The notes beneath the pieces were generated by a model, which saw only the letters and a program-made list of their open reading frames with translations, ran no database searches and was not told the origin of the DNA. Of a stretch of 64,000 nucleotides of DNA, positions 31,656 through 40,355 are shown in pieces. The stretch comes from Ilumatobacteraceae bacterium. GTDB taxonomy: Bacteria; Actinomycetota; Acidimicrobiia; Acidimicrobiales; Ilumatobacteraceae. The position numbers were made by a program, and so were the translations under genes. Where the stretch lies: positions 62,001 through 126,000 of the forward strand of contig JALHOG010000005.1 of NCBI GenBank assembly GCA_022843125.1, written 5' to 3'. Each line of letters opens with the position of its first letter. Position 1 is the stretch's first letter.

Positions 31656-32921
31656 ATGCGAGTGCTCGTGGTCGGTTCCGGTGGCGTTGGTTCTGCGTTC
31701 GTGGCGATCGCGTCACACCGGGAGGCCTACGACCACATCACCATTGCCGACATCGACATCGAGAAGGCCGAGGCGGCCGTCGCCACCGCGGTCGACACCG
31801 AGGGCGGCAGGATCCTGGCCGCGACGGTCGACGCCTCCGACGAGGAGGCGGTCGCCTCCCTCGCTCGCGAGTGCCGCGCCGACGTGATCCTCAATGCGTG
31901 CGATCCGCGGTTCAACGACCCGATCTTCAACGGTGCGTTCACGGCCGGGTGCCACTACGTCGACATGGCGATGCACATGAGCGAGCCGCATCCGACGAAG
32001 CCATACGAGAAGACCGGTCGGCGCCTCGGCGACGCCCAGTTCGCCCAGCACCCCGTGTGGAAGAACCGTGGCCTGATGGCGCTCGTCGGGATGGGCGTCG
32101 AGCCCGGCTTCTCCGATGTCGCCGCCCGGTACGCAGCCGATCACCTGTTCAGCTCGATCGAGGAGATCGGTGTGCGCGACGGCGCCGACCTCGTGGTCGA
32201 CGGCTACGACTTCGCCCCGACGTTCTCGATCTGGACGACCATCGAGGAGTGCCTCAATCCGCCGGTCATCTACGAACGCGAACGTGGCTGGTTCACCACC
32301 GAGCCGTTCAGCGAGCCCGAGATCTTCACCTTCCCGGCTGGCATCGGCCCGCTGCAGTGCGTCAACGTCGAGCACGAGGAGGTCATCCTCATCCCCCGCT
32401 GGATCGACGTCGAGCGGGTGACGTTCAAATACGGGCTCGGTGACGACTTCATCAATGTGCTCAAGACGCTGCAGAAGCTCGATCTCGTGTCGACCGACCC
32501 GGTCGAGGTGCGCGGCGTGCGGGTGTCACCACGCGACGTCGTGGCCGCCGCACTGCCCGACCCGGCCGAACTGGGCGACAAGATGACGGGCCGCACGTGC
32601 GCCGGCACGTGGGTGAAGGGCACGGGCAAGGACGGCAAGCCGCGCGAGGTGTACGTGTACCACATCGTCGACAACGCCTGGTCGATGAAGGAGTTCGGTC
32701 ACCAGGCCGTCGTCTGGCAGACCGCCGTCATGCCGGCCGTCGCGATCGAGCTGATCGCAACCGGCCAGTGGTTCCAGCGCGGCATCGTCGGCCCCGAGGC
32801 GCTGCCGAGCGAGCCGTTCCTCGACCTGCTCGATCAGCACGGCATGGAGTGGGACTTCGCCGAGTACTGGGATCGCAAGCCCGCCCCCGAGCGCGAGCGC
32901 GAACAGACCGCCGCCACCTGA
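31656..32921 (+). CDS. Saccharopine dehydrogenase-family protein (carboxynorspermidine dehydrogenase-like)
   Basis: A 421-residue oxidoreductase. The N-terminal Rossmann motif is RVLVVGSGGVGSAFV, with an acidic residue at the end of strand two (ITIADIDIEKA). NACDPRFNDPIFNGA, GCHYVDMAM and ALVGMGVEPGFSDVAARYA match the LYS9/carboxynorspermidine dehydrogenase group. Possible roles are polyamine or lysine metabolism. ATG at 31656 is preferred over GTG 31650. It is divergent from metX and shares the intergenic region with the riboswitch. Confidence 0.8.
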   Translation: MRVLVVGSGGVGSAFVAIASHREAYDHITIADIDIEKAEAAVATAVDTEGGRILAATVDASDEEAVASLARECRADVILNACDPRFNDPIFNGAFTAGCHYVDMAMHMSEPHPTKPYEKTGRRLGDAQFAQHPVWKNRGLMALVGMGVEPGFSDVAARYAADHLFSSIEEIGVRDGADLVVDGYDFAPTFSIWTTIEECLNPPVIYERERGWFTTEPFSEPEIFTFPAGIGPLQCVNVEHEEVILIPRWIDVERVTFKYGLGDDFINVLKTLQKLDLVSTDPVEVRGVRVSPRDVVAAALPDPAELGDKMTGRTCAGTWVKGTGKDGKPREVYVYHIVDNAWSMKEFGHQAVVWQTAVMPAVAIELIATGQWFQRGIVGPEALPSEPFLDLLDQHGMEWDFAEYWDRKPAPEREREQTAAT

Positions 32922-32934
32922 GTTCCGCCACCGG

Positions 32935-33936
32935 TCACCCGCCGACGAGACGGCGGGCGTAGGCGAGGGCGTGGTCGAGGGAGCCGGTGAACGCCTGCCC
33001 CGTCCATGCGATGTCGAACGCGGTGCCGTGATCGACCGAGGTGCGGATGATCGGGAGGCCGAGCGTGACGTTGACGCCGGTGTCGAACGCCATCAACTTC
33101 ATCGGCGCATGCCCCTGGTCGTGGTACATGACGACGATTGCGTCGAACCGGTCGCGGTGCACCGCCGCGAAGAACACGGTGTCGGCGGGGTGCGGGCCGG
33201 TGGCGTCGATCCCCTCGGCCACGGCCGATGCGATCGCCGGAGCGATGTGCTCGATGTCCTCCGTCCCGAAGAGCCCGTGCTCCCCTGCGTGCGGGTTCAG
33301 GCCGCAGACGGCGATGCGGGGTCGTGTGAGGAACCGTTCGAGTGCGCTGTGCGTGAGCCGGATGACGTCGCGGACCCGGTCATGGCGGACCCGGGCGATC
33401 GCATCGCGCAAGGAGCAGTGCGTGCTCACGTGCGTGACGGCGAGCGAACCGTTGGCGTGCTCGGCGGTCAGCATCATCGTCACCGACGAGACGCCGCAGC
33501 GCTCTGCGATCAACTCGGTGTGGCCGACGAACGCCGGATCCCCGACTTGGGTCGCCTCCTTGTTCATGGGCATCGTCACGATCGCCGCGACGTCGGCAGC
33601 GAGGGCCGCATCGGTGGCGGACAGCACATAGCTGCGGGCGGCAGCGCCCGATGCCCCGTCGAGTTGGCCGGGGCGGTGGTCGTTCACCGTCAGCAGTCCG
33701 GCATCGACGACGCACAACGAACCGGCACGAACGTCCGAGGGCGAACTGATCACGTCGACCGGGACGTCGACGCCGAGCAGGTCTGCGCCGTGGCGGAGGA
33801 TCGCAGCGTCGCCGAAGACCACCACGGACCCATCGGTGAGCGCTCCGTCAGCCGCGCGCCGCAGGACGATCTCGGGTCCGACGCCGGACGCATCACCCAT
33901 CGTGATCGCGATCGGGCGGGGCTCCCGCCAGCTCAC
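32935..33936 (-). CDS. PdxA-family dehydrogenase, probably PdxA2 type
   Basis: A 333-residue enzyme. ITMGDASGVGPEI at the N-terminus, VTMPMNKEA, GHTELIAERCG, LNPHAGEHGLFG and YHDQGHAPMKL are the PdxA signatures (metal ligands and substrate residues). PdxA oxidises 4-phosphohydroxythreonine in vitamin B6 synthesis, while PdxA2 oxidises four-carbon acid sugar phosphates. The gene overlaps by GTGA the gene of a four-carbon acid sugar kinase, which favours PdxA2. Start is GTG at 33936. Confidence 0.85.
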   Translation of the reverse strand: MSWREPRPIAITMGDASGVGPEIVLRRAADGALTDGSVVVFGDAAILRHGADLLGVDVPVDVISSPSDVRAGSLCVVDAGLLTVNDHRPGQLDGASGAAARSYVLSATDAALAADVAAIVTMPMNKEATQVGDPAFVGHTELIAERCGVSSVTMMLTAEHANGSLAVTHVSTHCSLRDAIARVRHDRVRDVIRLTHSALERFLTRPRIAVCGLNPHAGEHGLFGTEDIEHIAPAIASAVAEGIDATGPHPADTVFFAAVHRDRFDAIVVMYHDQGHAPMKLMAFDTGVNVTLGLPIIRTSVDHGTAFDIAWTGQAFTGSLDHALAYARRLVGG

Positions 33937-35036
33937 GTCCGGTGCCCCCAGAGCAGATCGACAAGTGCGTCGTCGGTGCCGAACCCGCCGGCACGGGTGA
34001 TCACGGGGATGTCGACCACGAGCGACTCGATCAACGCCGTGCCGGGCACGACCGAACCGAGCACCACGACGAGCGCGTCGCCGAGGAGGGACGCGGCGGT
34101 GTCCCCGCCGATCACGACGAGCGTCCCGACGTGCCCGCTCTCGACCACTCCCGCCGCCTCCTGGATCAGGCTCCGCATCGTCGCCGCTGCCTGCTCGGCG
34201 CTGACCGGCCCATCGACGGAGGGCGCCCGGAGCACGACCGGCGTTCCGGTCTCCATCGCCCGCAGGGCGTCCGGACTGAACCGGTCGATCACGATGGCGC
34301 CACGCGCCCGCACCCGTTCGACCTGCACGTCGACGACCGGATGGGCGCTCCCGCACACGACCAGGGTGGGCGGCCGGACGATCCTGGTCGGAGCATGATG
34401 GGTCGGCCGCCCGATCGCTGCGCCGATCACCGCCGACGTCCCGGCGAGGAGGATCTCGGTGGCGTTGTACCAGCGATCGACGACGGCATCGATCGAGGGC
34501 TGGTCGTCGGCGTCGGCGACCGCGACCCCGACCGGATCGGCAAACCAGGCCGAGAGCTCGGTCCGATCGTGGATCTCCACGACCTCGACGCCCGCAGCCA
34601 GGAGATGATCGCTTGGCCGCGATGAGAACGGGGGCCCGAGCGGGTCGAACTGCATGGCACTCTCGTGGACGGGGACACCGTCGACCAACACCACACCGTC
34701 AACGCACACGCGGCCGAGCGCCGGTAGGGCGGGCACCACCATGACAGGCATCCCGGTCGCGGCGTGACGACTCGCGATCTCGACGGCCCAGTTCCCGCGC
34801 AGGGTCGAGTCGATCTTGTGCGCAAGCCGGCCGCGGCGCGGCAACGTCGCGGCCCGGGCAGCCGCTTCGGCGGGGTCGAGATGCCGGCTCGCGAGGTCGA
34901 TCACGGAGCACGCGGATGTGCTCGGCGGGTGATCCGGCCAGACGGCGACGGGCACGGGCAGGCCGAGCCGGTCGGCCAGAGCGGCAGCAGACTCGATCGC
35001 TCCGGTGCGATCATCGGCGGCCACCTGCAGCTTCAC
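33933..35036 (-). CDS. Four-carbon acid sugar kinase family (DUF1537; OtnK/DtnK-like)
   Basis: A 367-residue protein starting VKLQVAADDRTGAIESAA, the DDxTG motif of the N-terminal domain. HKIDSTLRGNW follows near residue 85, and the C-terminal domain has VVIGGDTAASLL and GGFGTDDAL. The family phosphorylates D-erythronate, L/D-threonate or related acids. Paired with the PdxA2-like dehydrogenase it would form DHAP and CO2 after oxidation and decarboxylation, but the substrate is not established. GTG 35036 is chosen because the family N-terminus starts there. Confidence 0.8.
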   Translation of the reverse strand: MKLQVAADDRTGAIESAAALADRLGLPVPVAVWPDHPPSTSACSVIDLASRHLDPAEAAARAATLPRRGRLAHKIDSTLRGNWAVEIASRHAATGMPVMVVPALPALGRVCVDGVVLVDGVPVHESAMQFDPLGPPFSSRPSDHLLAAGVEVVEIHDRTELSAWFADPVGVAVADADDQPSIDAVVDRWYNATEILLAGTSAVIGAAIGRPTHHAPTRIVRPPTLVVCGSAHPVVDVQVERVRARGAIVIDRFSPDALRAMETGTPVVLRAPSVDGPVSAEQAAATMRSLIQEAAGVVESGHVGTLVVIGGDTAASLLGDALVVVLGSVVPGTALIESLVVDIPVITRAGGFGTDDALVDLLWGHRT

Positions 35037-35052
35037 TGGCGCATTCTGCCCG

Positions 35053-35463
35053 TCAGGACCGTGGCAGGCGGCATGCAGCGGTGCCCCCGGGCAGCCGGTA
35101 CCGGTTGCGCGCCACCGAGCGGTAGAGCACTCCGGCCACCGTCCGGATGCCCGGCGCGGCGAGCACGACACCCAGCACCTTCCACACGCCACCCGCGTAG
35201 CGGAGCGCGGCGATCACCGCGTGCTCTGCGCTGGCGACCGTACCGCCGGCGTCGACCCACTGGACAGCGCTGGTGCACGACTCCTCGGTCACGCCGACTT
35301 CGTCCAGATCGAGGAACTGCCACGGCTCGACGTGCGGCAGCCTCAGCCAGCGCTGTCCGGCGCGCGCCGATGTGGTGCAGAACCCGCAGTCGCCGTCGAA
35401 CACGAGCAACGGACGTCCGCTCGCGAGATCCGGCGCCGACATCGGTTCGCCCGCGGACGTCAT
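35053..35463 (-). CDS. DCC-family thiol-disulfide oxidoreductase-like protein (DUF393)
   Basis: A 136-residue protein with the defining motif LLVFDGDCGFCTTSA near residue 18-32 and the C-terminal RNRYRLPGG. The DGDCGFC cysteine pair is likely redox active, but the function is not known. The ATG at 35463 overlaps the stop of the upstream gene (ATGA). A later ATG at 35442 is possible. It precedes the kinase gene by about 16 nt on the same strand. Confidence 0.8.
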   Translation of the reverse strand: MTSAGEPMSAPDLASGRPLLVFDGDCGFCTTSARAGQRWLRLPHVEPWQFLDLDEVGVTEESCTSAVQWVDAGGTVASAEHAVIAALRYAGGVWKVLGVVLAAPGIRTVAGVLYRSVARNRYRLPGGTAACRLPRS

Positions 35464-35960
35464 CCGGCGACGCGACCGATGACGGGCTGGGCGTACCGCA
35501 AGCGCTGGTCGAATCCCGTCTCGTACGGCATGAAGCCGTTGCGGTCGGGATACAGCAGTTGCACCAGGTCGAAGGGCCGACCCGCGTACCATGAGGCCGC
35601 CGTCCCGAACAGTTGACCCCTGGCTTCGAGGTCGACCGGGGCGAACCGGCACCGCAGGTCGTTGTCGAGCAGGCCCACCAGTTCGACGTCGAGCGGTATC
35701 TCGGTGCCACCCCGCAACGCGTCGATCACCAGGCTCACGAGGCCGTTCGCGGCGGATGGTGTGAGGCCGAACACGGCGATCTCCCCGAACGGACAGATGG
35801 CGGGCACGCCGATCGTGTACGCGTACGAGGGCGAGGGCGGATCGGTCGATGGGTCAGCCGTGACCGGCTCGAGCGCCCATCCGTTGGTCTCGATCATCCA
35901 CTCGATCTTCTCGGCGTGGGGGATGTGGAAGTCGGGTAGTCCGTCCATCGCACCGCTCAT
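35460..35960 (-). CDS. DUF4262-domain protein
   Basis: A 166-residue protein. The signature region is EKIEWMIETNGWALEPV and SYAYTIGVPAICPFGEIAVFG, typical of DUF4262; the function is unknown. ATG 35960 (MSGAMDGLP) is preferred over ATG 35948. It is divergent from SURF1 (start 35994). Its stop overlaps the next gene, so the DUF4262, DCC, kinase and PdxA2 genes probably share one transcript. Confidence 0.78.
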   Translation of the reverse strand: MSGAMDGLPDFHIPHAEKIEWMIETNGWALEPVTADPSTDPPSPSYAYTIGVPAICPFGEIAVFGLTPSAANGLVSLVIDALRGGTEIPLDVELVGLLDNDLRCRFAPVDLEARGQLFGTAASWYAGRPFDLVQLLYPDRNGFMPYETGFDQRLRYAQPVIGRVAG

Positions 35961-35980
35961 CCTGCCAGCCTTCCGCCCGA

Positions 35981-35986
35981 TACCGT
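35981..35986 (+). promoter_or_regulatory. Putative -10 element of the SURF1 gene (TACCGT)
   Basis: TACCGT lies 7 nt before the GTG at 35994, another leaderless-type arrangement. Confidence 0.5.
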
Positions 35987-35993
35987 CACGGTC

Positions 35994-36758
35994 GTGTACC
36001 GGTTCCTGTTCACTCCCAAATGGATCGGCTTCCACCTCCTCGTCGTGGTCGGCATCGTCACGATGGTCAACCTCGGGTTCTGGCAACTCGAACGACTCGA
36101 CGACCGGCAGGCGTTCAACGCCACCGTCGAGGCCCGCTACGACGCCGCACCCCGACCCGTCGGTGACGTCCTGACCGCTTCGACCGACCCCGCCGACGTC
36201 GAGTGGATCCCCGTGATCGCCACGGGGACCTACCTCGACGACGAGACCATCCGTGTGGTCAACCGTTCGCAGAACGGCCGGGCCGGCGACAACGTCGTCG
36301 TCCCGCTGCTGCTCGCGAACGGGGATGTCCTCCTCGTCAATCGGGGCTTCATCCCACTCGGTCTCGAGGCGCCGGACGCGCCCGACGGTGAGGTCGCCGT
36401 CGCCGGCCGGCTGCGCCAGTCACAGGAGCGCCGTACCGGCCAGTTGTCCGACCCCGCCGAGGGCGACCTCTTCGAGGTCCAGCGGGTGGACATCGACCGG
36501 CTGGCCCCGCAGCTCGGTTCCGCAGTGCTGCCCATGTACGTCGACGCGTACGAGTCACGTCCGGCAGACGACCCGGTGATCGAACCCGTGATCCAGCCCG
36601 ACGTCTCGGACGGTCCGCACCTGTCGTATGCGGTGCAGTGGTTCCTCTTCTCGGCCGCCGTCGCGATCGGATGGGTGCTTGCGGTGCGGAAGTCGATCGG
36701 GATCCGGCAGCGCGAGCTCAGCGTCTCGGAGGAGCGGGAGCCGGTTCCGACAGCGTGA
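35994..36758 (+). CDS. SURF1-family cytochrome oxidase assembly protein
   Basis: A 254-residue protein with a membrane helix at each end (IGFHLLVVVGIVTMVNLGFW and YAVQWFLFSAAVAIGWVLAV). Between them are the SURF1 signatures GFWQLERLDDRQ, VIATGTYLDDETI, VVPLLLANGDVLLVNRGFIP and LSYAVQWF. SURF1 aids maturation of heme-copper oxidase subunit I. GTG at 35994 starts VYRFLFTPKWIG. Its last 41 bp overlap the end of the GGDEF gene on the opposite strand. Confidence 0.92.
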   Translation: MYRFLFTPKWIGFHLLVVVGIVTMVNLGFWQLERLDDRQAFNATVEARYDAAPRPVGDVLTASTDPADVEWIPVIATGTYLDDETIRVVNRSQNGRAGDNVVVPLLLANGDVLLVNRGFIPLGLEAPDAPDGEVAVAGRLRQSQERRTGQLSDPAEGDLFEVQRVDIDRLAPQLGSAVLPMYVDAYESRPADDPVIEPVIQPDVSDGPHLSYAVQWFLFSAAVAIGWVLAVRKSIGIRQRELSVSEEREPVPTA

Positions 36759-38343
36759 CCCGGTTCCGGCCGTTGCGCTTCGAACAGAGCAGCGCTTCGT
36801 CCGCACGCACGATGATGGCACGCACGTCGGCGAGCTCGCCGGCCGCGACTCCGGCACTGATGGTCAGCGCGATGCCGGCTGCCTCTGCGCCCCAGTCGAA
36901 CGCCTCGATCTCACGCCGGATTCGCTCCGCGCACTCGATCGCCGGTCCGGCGTCGGCGCAGCGGATCACCACCGCGAACTCCTCGCCACCGAAGCGCGCC
37001 ACCGGGTGGGCCCCGCTCGCCGCCCGCATCAGCTCGCCGACACGACCGAGCACCCGGTCACCCACGTGGTGGCCGTACGTGTCGTTGACCGACTTGAACC
37101 GATCGACGTCGAGCATCACGACCGCGCCCGCCCCGCCGACGCGAGCGATCGCGTCGAGCTCGCGCTCGAGCCAGTGGCGCGAGTGGACACCGGTCAGCGG
37201 GTCGCGATCGATGTCGGCCCGAAGTCGTTGCGCAGCTCGGCGCAACGCCGAGCTCGAACGCTCGAGGTCGGCGCGGCGTCCGATCTGGTCGGCGAGCCCA
37301 CCGACCTGCTCGATCTGCCAGCGCCGGGTGAGATCTGCGAGCGTCACGGCGTCGGCGTAGGCGCCGGCGAGGTCACCGAGCGCCGCCTTCGCCTCCGACC
37401 GCGTCCGGAGCGCTCGCACGAGACAGTGGTCATCGGCGCTGGCGCGCAGTCCAGGCTCAGCCGTCGACAACAACCCGATGGCGAGATGGAGATCGTCGCG
37501 CTGCGCGGCACCGAGGCCCCGCACCAACTGGTGCCACGCGACGAAGTCGGCCACCGCAGTGTCGTAGAGAGGAATCGCCGCGTCGAGCTCGTCGGCGTCG
37601 ACCGGCTGTCCGGCCGCCAGGTCGGCTTCCGCGTCCAATCCGGGGCCGAGCAGCGTCCGCGAGATCTCGTCCTGACCGGAGGTTCGCAGCCAGGTCGCAG
37701 TGGTCCGAGCATGGACGATGTACGCCTCTCGTGCGAGTGGATCGGAGGTCACGTGTGCTCCCTCGGCGGCGATGTACCCCGAGGTGTAGGCGACCGCGTC
37801 GAGCGGCGCACCGTCGACCTGCACGGCACCGTCGAACGCGCGGCGCGCGAGGTCGACGGCGATGTCGAACGCACACCGCCGCACGTAGAAGCCCGCCAGC
37901 GCGAGCGAGGCCCTGATCACATCGATCTCGTCGAGCACCAGGTCGTCGAGCAGCACGAGCGCATCGACGGCGTGCTCGATCCCGACCGCTGCCTGCCCGG
38001 CCTGGTCGAGGAAGACCGCTGCCATGGTGGAGGCGTACGCAGCGTGCCCCAGGTCGCCGGCCGCCACCAGGAGCGGGACGGCGCGCCGGCTCAGATCGGC
38101 GGCGGTCGCCGGATCGCCACGGCCCTGGACCGCGAGGGTCTTCGCGACGAGGAGTCGACCGATCTCACGCGGGCTCGACGCAGCATCGATCGCAGCGTCG
38201 ATGCGGGCGACGAGCGACTCGTCGAAGCGGAACGCCGTCGACCTGATCTCTGCGACGAGATCGTCGACGTGCTCCAGGGGGTCGGCGCCCGGCACCACGG
38301 GTCGCCCGCGCACGCTCGTCTGCTCTGGACTCCCGCCCGACAT
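36718..38343 (-). CDS. Diguanylate cyclase (GGDEF) with helical-repeat N-terminus
   Basis: A 541-residue protein. About 370 residues of Ala/Leu-rich helices, likely TPR-like, precede a GGDEF domain that begins DRDPLTGVHSRHWLERE and includes VMLDVDRFKSVNDTYGHHVGD and the active site RFGGEEFAVV. The signature is intact, so it should make cyclic-di-GMP. An RxxD inhibitory site is not obvious. There is no signal peptide or membrane helix. The ATG at 38343 starts MSGGSPEQ. Confidence 0.87.
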   Translation of the reverse strand: MSGGSPEQTSVRGRPVVPGADPLEHVDDLVAEIRSTAFRFDESLVARIDAAIDAASSPREIGRLLVAKTLAVQGRGDPATAADLSRRAVPLLVAAGDLGHAAYASTMAAVFLDQAGQAAVGIEHAVDALVLLDDLVLDEIDVIRASLALAGFYVRRCAFDIAVDLARRAFDGAVQVDGAPLDAVAYTSGYIAAEGAHVTSDPLAREAYIVHARTTATWLRTSGQDEISRTLLGPGLDAEADLAAGQPVDADELDAAIPLYDTAVADFVAWHQLVRGLGAAQRDDLHLAIGLLSTAEPGLRASADDHCLVRALRTRSEAKAALGDLAGAYADAVTLADLTRRWQIEQVGGLADQIGRRADLERSSSALRRAAQRLRADIDRDPLTGVHSRHWLERELDAIARVGGAGAVVMLDVDRFKSVNDTYGHHVGDRVLGRVGELMRAASGAHPVARFGGEEFAVVIRCADAGPAIECAERIRREIEAFDWGAEAAGIALTISAGVAAGELADVRAIIVRADEALLCSKRNGRNRVTLSEPAPAPPRR

Positions 38344-38400
38344 GACCGACGAGTCTTGACGATCGGCGGCCTGACCGCCACATCGCCGTCCAGGTCGGCA

Positions 38401-38406
38401 TACGGT
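38401..38406 (+). promoter_or_regulatory. Putative -10 element of the second DsbA-like gene (TACGGT)
   Basis: TACGGT lies 6 nt before the ATG at 38413, again consistent with leaderless initiation. Confidence 0.5.
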
Positions 38407-38412
38407 GGGGCC

Positions 38413-39027
38413 ATGAGGGTCATCGAGGTGTTCGCCGACGCGTGCTGCCCGTTCGCTCACGTCGGACTCCGTCGGATTCGCGATGCATGCGACGCTCGAG
38501 GGTCCGACGCCGTGCTCCGCGTCCGGGCCTGGCCGTTGGAGCTGATCAACGGCAAGCCGCTCGACCCACCGTTCATCGCGGAGGAGATCGACGAGATCCG
38601 TGATCAGGTGGCGAGCGACCTGTTCGCGGGATTCGTCGAGTCGTCGTTTCCTGCATCGTCGATCCCGGCAATGGCGTTGACCGCTCGCGCCTATGCCGTT
38701 TCCGATCGGGTCGGCGAGGCCGTTGCGCTCGCCGTTCGAGACGCACTGTTCGAGCACGGGCTCGACATCGGCGACCACGCCACGCTGACACGGATCGCCG
38801 CGGACCACCGGGTCACGCTGCCCGACGACGCAGACGGCGACGACGCCCTCGTCCGGGCGGATTGGGACGACGGTCGTCAACGGGGCGCCGTCGGCTCACC
38901 CCACTTCTTCATCGACGGAGAGAACGTGTTCTGCCCGGTCCTCGACATCGCACGCATCGACGGTCATCTCCGGATCAGCGTGGACCACCTCGCACTCGAG
39001 GCATTCCTCTCACGACTGAACGACTGA
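38413..39027 (+). CDS. DsbA-superfamily protein with incomplete CxxC
   Basis: A 204-residue thioredoxin-fold protein starting EVFADACCPFAHVGLRRI. Only the first cysteines are kept; the second position of a normal CxxC is alanine (CPFA), so classical disulfide exchange is doubtful. The cis-proline motif is GSPHFFIDGENVF. A helical insertion fits the DsbA family. It may be an isomerase-like or mycothiol-related relative. The end of the gene lies within an 8-bp tandem repeat. Confidence 0.72.
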   Translation: MRVIEVFADACCPFAHVGLRRIRDACDARGSDAVLRVRAWPLELINGKPLDPPFIAEEIDEIRDQVASDLFAGFVESSFPASSIPAMALTARAYAVSDRVGEAVALAVRDALFEHGLDIGDHATLTRIAADHRVTLPDDADGDDALVRADWDDGRQRGAVGSPHFFIDGENVFCPVLDIARIDGHLRISVDHLALEAFLSRLND

Positions 39028-39057
39028 ACGGCTGAACGACTGAACGACTGAACGACT
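39013..39057. repeat. Octamer tandem repeat spanning a stop codon
   Basis: About 5.6 copies of CGACTGAA (one copy CGGCTGAA), period 8. The TGA at 39025-39027 that ends the DsbA-like gene lies in the second copy. Because 8 is not a multiple of 3, the repeat places TGA in all frames, so slippage would change only the last few residues. Confidence 0.88.
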
Positions 39058-39064
39058 TCGGTGC

Positions 39065-40324
39065 TCACGCACCGTGCACGCGCCACTGGCTGGTCAGCCG
39101 CTCGGCGAGCTGGATCACCGGGATGTACGGGTTGCGGGTCGGTGACCGCGGGAACAGCGACGCGTCGCAGATCATCAGGTTGTCGTAGCCCAGCACCCGA
39201 CCGAACTGATCGGCGACCACACCCTCCGGGCACGACGACGTGAGGTGGTGGAATCCGGTGACGTGGCCGACCGCCCAGTCACGGACGAGGTCGGCGTCGT
39301 CCGCGATCGCGGAGACCGGCGTGCCATCGGCGTCGAGGTAGGCGCTGCGCACCACCTCCCGGACGGCGTCGAGCTCGATGACCCGCAATGCGTCGAGCAC
39401 GACATCGGTGAGCCCGGCGATGTCTGCCGCGGTCGTCAGCTGGTGCAGCTCGACGAGCGGCGGACCGTCGTGGTCCGGGAGCGATACTCGGCCGGCGCTC
39501 GTGACCGCGAGTTGGCCGGCCATGATCGCGCCGTGCCCAGGCGCCAGATTGAGGTGATTGAGCGGCAGGATCTGGCTGCCGTTGCGATCGATGACCACGC
39601 TGATCGTGGGAGCCACCACGTCGGTGCCCGGCTCCAACTCGAGCGCGATCGTGCACGCCGGGTGGTCGTGCAGCCCTTCGCCGATGCCGGGCGTGTCGAT
39701 CCGGCTCCGCAACAACAGCGTCGGCGTCCCGATCGCTCCGGCGCACACCACGAAGCGGTCGGCTTGGTACTCGATCCCGTCGGCCGTGATCGCGCGCTCG
39801 GCGCGCCAGCCGCGTAGGCCCAGCTGCACCACCGGTGATCCGGTCACCACGAACAGGTTCGGCCGGTGCAACACGGGGCGCAGGTAGGCGTCGGCAGCCG
39901 TGATTCGCTGACCGCCGGCCCGAGTGAGGAGCACCGGCCGTGCCCGCGGGTCGGCATCCATCACTGCGCTCCCGAGCGACCCGAGCCGAGTCGCCGGTTC
40001 GAGCGGAATCAGGTGGTCGATCTCGTACTGCCCAGGGTCGGGCGTGGCAATGCAGCCATGGATGAGTGACGATCCCCCGAGACCGAAGCCCTGGAGGTAC
40101 GGCTGCGGCTCCTCGCCGGGCCGCCGGACCACCATGAGGTCGGGTGCAGTGCGGAGTTGGTCCTCCAGGAACGCGCCGCCGCGGTCGGGAACCGGCCCTG
40201 GGCCATGGTCGGCCCCCGCTTCGATCAGGACCACGTCGTTGAACGGGTCCTCGCTGAGCCGGGCCGCGACGACACATCCGGCGCTGCCGCCGCCGACGAC
40301 GATCCAGCGGGTGCGCGACGTCAT
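39065..40324 (-). CDS. GMC-family flavin oxidoreductase
   Basis: A 419-residue FAD enzyme. The N-terminal dinucleotide motif is WIVVGGGSAGCVVAARLSE, with the acidic residue at the end of strand two (VVLIEAGADHG). A GMC signature is visible in GFGLGGSSLIHGC and the C-terminal CDASLFPRSPTRNPYIPVIQLAERL, with HHLTSSCPEG before it. It may oxidise an alcohol or sugar. At 419 residues it is shorter than many GMC enzymes. It follows the histidine phosphatase gene on the same strand. Confidence 0.83.
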   Translation of the reverse strand: MTSRTRWIVVGGGSAGCVVAARLSEDPFNDVVLIEAGADHGPGPVPDRGGAFLEDQLRTAPDLMVVRRPGEEPQPYLQGFGLGGSSLIHGCIATPDPGQYEIDHLIPLEPATRLGSLGSAVMDADPRARPVLLTRAGGQRITAADAYLRPVLHRPNLFVVTGSPVVQLGLRGWRAERAITADGIEYQADRFVVCAGAIGTPTLLLRSRIDTPGIGEGLHDHPACTIALELEPGTDVVAPTISVVIDRNGSQILPLNHLNLAPGHGAIMAGQLAVTSAGRVSLPDHDGPPLVELHQLTTAADIAGLTDVVLDALRVIELDAVREVVRSAYLDADGTPVSAIADDADLVRDWAVGHVTGFHHLTSSCPEGVVADQFGRVLGYDNLMICDASLFPRSPTRNPYIPVIQLAERLTSQWRVHGA

Positions 40325-40355
40325 GCCGGTCCCGGCGCTCGACGCGCGACGGCGA

